A DNA stretch of 64,000 bases, taken from assembly GCA_007922225.1 (NCBI GenBank), contig ML679959.1, positions 22,498,851 through 22,562,850 of the forward strand, written 5' to 3'. Position numbers and translations under genes: made by a program. This stretch comes from Emydura subglobosa. Taxonomy: Eukaryota > Chordata > Testudines > Chelidae. This document shows positions 57,036 to 64,000 of the stretch, piece after piece. The notes under the pieces are model-generated. The model was not told where the DNA came from, ran no database searches, and saw nothing but the letters and a program-made list of their open reading frames with translations. Each line of letters opens with the position of its first letter. Positions within the stretch are counted from its first letter, which is position 1.

Positions 57036-60000
57036 ACATTCTGTGTAAATGTAATATCAAGTACTGGTTCCAGATGGACAAGCTCAGTTATTTGATTGCT
57101 GTAGATTTCCACAAAATGAAGGAGAATTATAGGTCTGGTACTTGTGTGTGAGTATTAGTAATAATATAGTGTCATGGATTAATAATATAGTGTCGTACAA
57201 CAAAGCAGTAGTTGAGGGCCCATCTGCAGTTCTATTATGAAATCAAATTTTTGTATACTGGATGGCTCAGAGTATTGGTAATGGGGTAAAGCAGCTTTCT
57301 GCTCTGAGTCACTGCTTCACATTCATCCCAGGTAAGGTGGTCTAAACACTGCTGTCTGATGACTATTTGGCCTGTATGAGTGAGTTGCTGGTCTCAGTGT
57401 AATTCGTAGCGGAATTGTAGCTGAGTGCCTTGTTGGCATTCACAAGGGCTCGCAGTGAGCACCCTTTTGGGCATTCCTGAGGCTAATGATCGAATGAGCA
57501 TGAAGACTGAACTACCCTTTCACTGCTTAAGGCCCTCCATGTAGGTAGCTCCAGATGTAGGATCAGAGGCCTAAGATGAGGTCTGGTAGAGAAGCTTGCA
57601 ATGCTGCTGCCTCTTGCTGTGGACAACTGAAAAATTCAGTTTCCATTGTTGTCATATATCTTTTATGAGCACTGAGGTCACTTTGGAAAGTAAACCCACA
57701 TTTCAGAGTTTGAGGTTTGTTAATTCTTTTGTTTTTTTGCTTCAATTTTAAAGAGGTCTAGTGTTTGGTAATATAATAAGATAATATTTTAGGACATTTT
57801 TCTAGTTTTTTTTCCTCCTACCAAATTAAAAAACAATCCGGTAATTTTTAAACAGGGTGAAAGAAAGTTCTTGGACTGCTTAAGATGCTTGTGCTGGCTC
57901 TCTATATGAGCAGACCCCCAGAACCCTCAGATTCATTTGCTAGAACCAGATCTTAATGCCTCTTAAGAAGAAAATAGCCTGCAGTATTATTATCTGAAAT
58001 AATTAATAAAAGGTCAGTTTATTTCTTTTTTCCACTTGTCTAAAAGGGTTGGTGACCACAACCCCAAAGGGTGGGACAGCAACCCTATTCCAACACTCAA
58101 TTTATATTTATGTGTGTCAGTATGAAACAATATATCTCCAGAATTATAGATACTGGTAGTTTCTTCATATTGTGGATTTTCTGATTTAAAGTTATTTGAT
58201 TTTTCAGTATGAATTAGAGTTCATTTTGTAGAAAAAAGTTAGATTGCTTTTATAGTATGCACACTGGCAAGTTCTATATGTGCACATCACACAATATCAT
58301 TGCTGACTGTGCATCTAAAAGGCACACATACTGCACACCCAGTACTTACCTTTTTCCAATAACATAAGTTTAACATTTTGGCTCAAAAATACACCAATTT
58401 AACAAAGAACATTAAAACTACAGGGTCGCACACACGTTATAGCTTCTGTCAGTCAAGCACATTGCATATCCCCCTGCATCCTACCCCACAAGCTCCCTGT
58501 GCGTCATTCCTCTCTACTTCAGGGATTCACGATAACCCCTCGTGCCCCCTTCCCTAAACTGGGACTCTATGAGTCCCCTATTCCCTCCTCCCCCAATGCC
58601 AGGGCCCTCTTGTGTCTCCCATTCCAGTCCCCCCAATTTCCCCTCCCCCCCACCATTCATTTCTTTTTCTTTCAGTGTCAACCTCAGCCTCCTCTCCCCA
58701 TTTCCTTGTGGGGAAGCCCCTTATGATGGCTGCTTTCCCCAGTGCCCCACCTCCTGGGGAAGAGCAGCCAATCAGGGAGGCTACAGGAAGCAGGTGGCTT
58801 CCCCTAAGGGGCCAACACCATTCCCACAGGAGGATAGGAGGGAGCAGAAAGAGCTTAGCAACTGAGGGAAGCCCTGCTCTCTCCTTCCCGCCCATCCTCT
58901 CCTGAATGCCATAAGGTGGCTCCTCTACTTCTCCTCCTGCCTCCCTGCAACAACTGGCCTGGGAAGAGACGGGGGGTGAAGAACCGCAGGAGTGGTGCCC
59001 CCAGCCTGAAAGGAGGAGAGGGGACCCCACTGTAGCCCCCTCACTCCTGGGAGAGGAGGGTGAACAACAGAGGTGAGGCGGGGCAGAGGGCAGAATTGAT
59101 GTGGGCCCAGAACTGATAGTGGCTTGGGGGAGCAGAGTTGAGAGGGGATGGACAGATGCTCATGGCAGGGGGCCAAACTAAATCACCTTAGTAACTTTGG
59201 CCTGCATAAACACTTGGGATGGGCAGGGGGTGTACAAAAATCAATGTGTAAAAACAGGATAATCTTTGGCCCCCAAATGATGAGATTTTTACAAAAGTGA
59301 TGGGGGTGGAAGTGTCAGTTTAGCAAGTAACAGGAAGGTACTGGACAAAGCAGCTCTGAGTGCCAGGGCTGGGAGTGTCTATAACACCCCATGACCACTA
59401 TCTGTGGTTCCCCTCATGTGCACACTGTCCCTTCTCCACTCCCTTCACACCCCTCCAACCCCACCAAAATGCTGCAGGCAGAGGAATCTCTCAGATGCCC
59501 CTTGCTTGCTGCGTACATATATCACAAGCAGCAGCTTCATAGACCTTTAAACCTGTATAAATTATGCTATGACAGTCCCCATGTGTGCAACCAACCAGCG
59601 TCTGTTCACTTCTGTGTTGACAGAAGCTATAGCTATTATTGATTGCCATGTACTCAATGATTCAGTTAAACAGTAGTTTAGAAGCATGTGTTTTCTATCT
59701 AAAGCCCCAAAATAGAGGAATTTCGTAGACATCTAAAATTTTCCGGATCCAGGAGGATATTGCATTGCAATCATATATTATTTTATTTTTACACTAATAT
59801 ATAACTAATAGGAAACTTTGCTATATTCTTTTACTAACACATCTCTTTTCTTCATCCATCTTTCCTTCTGAGGCTGCTTCACATTTGTGTGTCCTAGCCA
59901 TCTGCATCAGAATAAAGCTGTACTGTACTGTCTTACCTGTTTTCTTCTACGCCAGCCTGTTTGTGGCTTCTTAGCAGTGGTAACAATGATTATAAGAGCA

Positions 60001-60172
60001 GGGATGGTGCTAATTGTAGACTGAAGAGTGTCTCACTGGGGTAAGGGTTTAAAAAACCAAAATGAAGTAGGATTGCATTGTAATCTAACATCAAAAACAA
60101 AGCCTTATTATGTGTGTGATGTGTTTGCAGTGATGAGAGTTACAAAGGAAATTATTTCTTTCTTGTTTGCAG
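57036..60172. other. intergenic, includes a GC-rich block
   Basis: 58490-59170 is GC-rich, with C runs and overlapping short ORFs in all frames but no domain; probably an old insertion. The rest is AT-rich. In other vertebrates the SOX2-OT non-coding transcription unit lies on this side; no exon of it could be recognised. Confidence 0.45.
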
Positions 60173-60247
60173 TGGCATTGCTTGGCCTTCGAACCTAAAC
60201 AAAAAATGTCAGAAAATGAGACAGATAGAGGAACAAAGTTTGCAAAT
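60173..60247 (+). other. candidate 75-nt cassette exon
   Basis: The acceptor ttctttcttgtttgcag and donor gtacgt bound 75 nt that are open in one frame (WHCLAFEPKQKMSENETDRG then TKFAN). Unknown protein; could be a non-coding exon or chance. Confidence 0.25.
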
Positions 60248-60537
60248 GTACGTATAATATTCTGATACTAAATTAAAGCTGAGATAATGAATTTAGAATT
60301 AGAGAAGGATATGTGTTCTGTTTCTCAATAACTTTTAGGATCCATGTTAGTATTTGTCTTTCTTTAATGACATTATCTTCAGTTCTGTTTCCTCTTTGAG
60401 GAAAAGTAATGAAAATAACAGGGACTTCTGTTCTACCATAGCTATTAGTATTATATAATTTCTGGTTTCATCTTGACTGTTATTACTCCTATTGCTTCAT
60501 TTTGCTAATTGTATTGTGAAATGTGCTCAAAAATTAG

Positions 60538-60579
60538 GAAAACAAGTTTGTGCCAAGGTTAGCAAAGAAACTGGAAAAA
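60538..60579 (+). other. candidate 42-nt micro-exon
   Basis: Preceded by aaaaattag and followed by gtaagc; open in the frame continuing from the 75-nt candidate (ENKFVPRLAKKLEK). The acceptor is weak in pyrimidines. Speculative. Confidence 0.2.
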
Positions 60580-60693
60580 GTAAGCCCTTTCTTTGAAGTG
60601 ACAATATATTGTAGTGAGCAATGGTTCTTCAAACTAAGGTCCTAATCCTTAAAGTCCCCCTTCATGGAGATTATTGCAGGACTGAGGTCTAAA

Positions 60694-60766
60694 TCAGCCC
60701 ACGAAAGCTTATGCCTGCAGAAATTTGTTAGTCTTTAAGGTGCTACAGGACTCTCGTTATTTTTGG
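60694..60766 (+). repeat. SINE-like fragment
   Basis: agcccacgaaagcttatgcc, gcagaaatttgttagtcttt and aaggtgctacaggactct match, in reverse complement, the retroposed fragment at 25611-25694. Confidence 0.75.
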
Positions 60767-61739
60767 TGTTAATATTGTTAGCCAGGAACAAAAGTGTGAG
60801 TGGGGCAGAAAACTGGGTGGATTGGGGAGGAGAAAGAAGGAGGCAGGATAGTCACAGGGGTGGAAGAGGGAAACACTGGCATTCTTCATCCTCAGGGCTA
60901 GGAGAAGGTTGAAAAGGCAACTCCTCTCCCTACCCTTCCTCAGGGTTAGGCAATAACAAGTGAAGTCTGTCTCCAAGCAGCAAATGGGGAGACTCAAATT
61001 TTTGTTAGTGAATTTAAGACTGCATTTTGAATCTAAAATCAATGTGCACATGGATGGATTGGATAGCTTCATCCCATAGGCTTAAAATTAGAAAATAGAC
61101 GAGGCTCCCTCTCTCCTTACCACTTCTCTCCCATGTTTCAACCCCTAAAACCTACAGGAGGCAAGGGACCTCTAAACAGCAATCTACCATACCAAACATC
61201 CACAACAGATAGTGTTGGCAGGGGGTAGTCCGTGTAAGGGGTCTGCAGAAGGGAAGATTTGGGATCGTCTCGTGTGTGAAGGGATTAGTTGGTAAAGGGG
61301 GGTTCTGGAAGGCTAGAATCTCTAGAGAGGCAGAGTTAAGATTGAGGTCTGTGGTCTATGTGGAACATGCAAGGAGCAGCACAAGTCGCAGGAGGAAAGA
61401 GTTTGGAGTAGTACCAGAAAGTCAGTCTGTGTATTCATGGCTAGAATGGTAGCTGCATTTACAGGATCTCTGTAAAGAGTTGGTGTAATGAGGAGGCAGT
61501 TTGAAACTTGAAGTCCTCTCATGTTATTACCTTGCACACTGTACAAAACATGTTATTGCTTTGTGTTTATAGTAGACAACATGTAGGAGTACCACCTGCA
61601 GCAGGGCAGAGCAAGATGTGTATTTAACTGCAGTACGACATCAGATGTTCTCAGTGTGAGAGAAGAGATTCAATGTGGGCCCTCTCCAGCATTATAAAAG
61701 AGTACTGTAGAAGGACATATTTCAAAAGGAGATGGACAC
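60767..61739. other. intergenic spacer
   Basis: Moderately G/A-rich stretches with no gene or named repeat. Confidence 0.45.
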
Positions 61740-62030
61740 TTAGAGTATGTCTTCATTGCAACAAAACACCTGTGACTGGCCCATGTCAGTGATTCGGGTT
61801 CACGGGGCTCAGTCTGTGGGGCTATAAAATTGCAGTGTAGACATTTGCGCTTGGGCTGGAGCATGGGCTATGGGACCCTCCCCCTTGTGAGGTCCCAAAG
61901 CCCAGGCTCCAGCCCGAGACCAAAGAACTATACTGCAGTTTTATAGCCCTGCAGCCTGAGCCCTGTGAGCCTGAGTCAGCTGACATGGGCCAGTTGTGGG
62001 TGTTTTCTTGCAGTCTCAGCATACCCCTAG
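61740..62030. mobile_element. long foldback (palindromic) DNA element
   Basis: Left arm ttagagtatgtcttcattgc with gtgactggcccatgtcag is mirrored by the right arm ctgacatgggccagttgtgg and ctcagcatacccctag, about 290 bp in all with the centre near 61885. Arms are imperfect but pair over most of their length. No ORF. Foldback MITE is the most likely class. Confidence 0.75.
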
Positions 62031-63250
62031 ATGCCAAGCTGAAGTTAGATATAGACTTCCACCTGCAGCCCAGGAGACTATTGAAACACTGAGTTCCATC
62101 AACCCTGGTGGGGTCATGGAAAAAGAAACTGGCAAGCTGGGAAAGGGGAGGCATCGTTACACCCATTGAAACTAGCACTGAGTGGATTAGCAGCCAAGTA
62201 GTGGTGAGAAAACCTTCAGGTGAACCGAGGATCTTCATTGATCCAAAACCACTAAACAGAGCATTGAAAAGATGTCACTATTCATTACCAGTGACTGAAA
62301 ACATGCTACCCGATTTATGGAGGGCATAGGTGTTCACTGATTGTGATGTCAAGAATGGGTCTGGCATACTGAGCTAAATGAACCCTTGCCAGACTTGTTG
62401 GCAGATTCTGCTGGGTTTGAATGCACATGGGCATCAGCTCAACCCCAGAGGTGTTACAGTGCAATTTGATCCAAGCACATGAGGGACTCCCAAGCATCAG
62501 GATTGTAGCTGATGAAAGCACGGGAGAAGGAGATGTCAAAGAAGAGGGAATCCAGGATCACAGTACCAAGCTGCAACAGCTCCTAAATAGGTGTTAGGAG
62601 TGAAATATTTGGCTGAATGCAGACATCAGACATCTGTTTACTTCTGAGGGACTCTGGCCAGACCCTAAGAAACAGAGAACCACTAAGGGAAGTGCCCAGG
62701 CCAAAGGATGTGAAGGAGTCCAGTGATTTATAGGGATGGCCAGCTACTGGATTCTGTACATGCCTATCAGAAGCCTGTGAACACTTGAGACGGTTAACAC
62801 GGCATGATGCAGCATGGAAATAATGAGAGACCAAAGAACAGGAATTTAAAAGAGTACAGAAAATTATAAGTGCGGCACCAGTCCTAAAGCACTACCCCGT
62901 AGAGCAACTAGAGTTACAGTGTGATGCTTCAGAAGGTGCCTAGGAGCCGCACCGAAGCAAAGCCCAGCAGTCCTTTGCATTTGCTAGTAGAGCCCAGACA
63001 GACAGAAAGGGGATATGCTCAGATAGGAAAGGAGCTCCTGGTTGTCCATCAGTTTACTTTGGGCACATGGTGGACTTGCAGTCTGACCACAAGCCATTAG
63101 AAAGCATCATGAAGAAGGCAATGCTGAGCGCATTCAAGCAACTACAGTGCATGTTGTTGAGATCCTAGCACTATGAAGTGATGATAAAGTACTGCCCAGG
63201 AAAGTCACTAATAGTGGCAGATACACTGAGCAGGAAATGCCTTCCAGAGT
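62031..63250 (+). mobile_element. Ty3/gypsy-type LTR retrotransposon pol remnant
   Basis: An RT N-terminal block (WERGGIVTPIETSTEWISSQ, then VVVRKPSG and DPKPLNRALKRCHYSLP) at 62140-62310 is followed by a degenerate stretch. RNase H-like blocks at 62900-63240 read LQCDASEG, the HMVDLQSDHKPLE region, then KYCPGKSLIVADTLS. Stops and deletions remove the RT active-site region. No LTRs were found. Described as an inactive remnant only. Confidence 0.8.
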
Positions 63251-63261
63251 ACACTATACTT

Positions 63262-63370
63262 CATAAAATCATAGAAAATTAGGGTTGGAAGGGACAGCAG
63301 GAGGTCATCTAGTCCAACCCTCTGCTCAAAACAGGCCCAACCACAACTAAATCATCCCAGCCAGATGACT
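63262..63370 (-). mobile_element. CR1 LINE 3' terminal fragment
   Basis: aaaatcatagaaaattaggg, ttggaagggacagcaggagg and tcatctagtccaaccctctg are the reverse complement of the CR1 3' end; same as 20928-21058. Confidence 0.9.
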
Positions 63371-64000
63371 CTCTTATTTTTTCTTTATGTAAGGTTTTAA
63401 TCCTGTTCAGAAAAGCTTGTGGCCATTTGGCTATCCTTTCCAACTTTTAATTTGTGAATCTTATTGAAGAGGTTGTTGTTCTGCACCCCTCAGTCAGGCA
63501 GATGTGTCTCTGTGGAGGAATAAAGAGTTCACATCACACAGAATAAGGATTTGTCCCTAAAATATGGAAGTGGTGAGAAAGTGAACTGTACAGCAGTGCA
63601 CAATGTTAGGTGAGTTCCTTACAACAGAATAAATAGTTGGTTCATTGTCCACATGTTTCTCTTTTGTCACGGTACTGAGGGGTACTTTTTCCTTATTATT
63701 AGGTTATTGCTTTTGAGGGAGAGTTAAGAAATAGAGACGGATCTTGGATTTGGCTATGAAAGGGATCAGACCATCCTCATCTCTTCAGGAAGATTGTTCC
63801 ACAGCTATGACAGATGCTGACAGTTCTGCCTAGAAACTCTCACAAGTAACACTTTTGTTGTGGATGGCTTTGTTGTTCCTGAGGAGTGCAGTTGTGGTAG
63901 GTCTTGGTCAAGGTGGGAGAAGCAGTTTTTGGTATCTTGATCCCAAGCAGCAGAGATTAGGATCATGACCGTAATCCAGTCCAGTGACCAGAGCACCTGC
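63371..64000. repeat. unclassified dispersed repeat-like region
   Basis: Phrases such as gatcagaccatcctcatctc, ggaagattgttccacagcta and ggagaagcagtttttggtat look repeat-derived rather than unique, but I cannot assign a family. No gene. Confidence 0.35.

Noticed and set aside
58490..59176. Cluster of ORFs of 75-150 codons on both strands
   Set aside because: GC-rich low-stop sequence; all frames are open to a similar degree, with no start context, splice signals or domain.
1..64000. CRISPR arrays, operons, tRNA or rRNA genes
   Set aside because: The window is vertebrate nuclear DNA; no regularly spaced short repeats, no rRNA sequence and no intact tRNA cloverleaf were seen beyond the SINE-like A/B boxes at 15.6-15.7 kb.

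Overview
The window is vertebrate nuclear DNA, most likely from a turtle (Testudines) or a close non-avian sauropsid. Its genes are split by kilobase introns with GT-AG junctions. The introns are packed with CR1 LINE fragments, DIRS-type tyrosine-recombinase retrotransposon pieces, a Ty3/gypsy remnant and foldback or MITE-like DNA transposons. That mixture is my reason for the taxon call; it is an inference, because no species marker was searched.

Two protein genes can be assembled exon by exon. FXR1 (fragile X-related RNA-binding protein 1) runs on the + strand from 5285 to 44688. Exons 2 to 17 are all visible; exon 1 lies upstream of the window. All junctions keep frame, and the exon lengths reproduce the vertebrate gene structure as I remember it, including the muscle-associated 81-nt exon and the 92-nt exon that changes the C-terminus. 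DNAJC19 (mitochondrial inner-membrane J-protein, TIM14/PAM18 family) runs convergently on the - strand from 54234 down to 47854 in six exons, and its ATG forms the last three bases of exon 1. Tail-to-tail FXR1-DNAJC19 matches the vertebrate synteny upstream of SOX2/SOX2-OT, so 55-64 kb probably lies on the SOX2-OT side. I see no certain exon there.

Layout: 1-5284 is FXR1 intron 1 (CR1, a DIRS gag piece, a DNA-transposon end). 5338-18894 is introns 2-3 (CR1, two DIRS copies, GC-rich insertions). 18895-23175 is the Tudor/KH exon cluster. 23176-32565 is introns 8-9 (a DIRS recombinase piece, a target-site-flanked retroposed fragment, a 67-nt palindrome, a CR1 nested in a CR1). 32566-44688 is the KH2, export-signal, RGG and C-terminal exons, with a 100-N gap at 41401-41500. 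44689-47853 holds the 3' UTRs and intergenic DNA. 47854-54234 is DNAJC19, with two well-bounded MITEs in its introns. 53790-54420 is the CpG-rich DNAJC19 promoter, followed by a diverged minisatellite of about 42 bp. 55.1-64 kb is repeat-rich intergenic DNA with a foldback element, a decayed Ty3/gypsy pol and CR1 ends.

I found no new biological system. The best leads are splice-level features of FXR1 (a coding, in-frame 87-nt internal intron and a lengthened alternative C-terminal tail), the start-codon/exon-edge arrangement of DNAJC19, and three small candidate exons of unknown origin in the 57-60.6 kb region.
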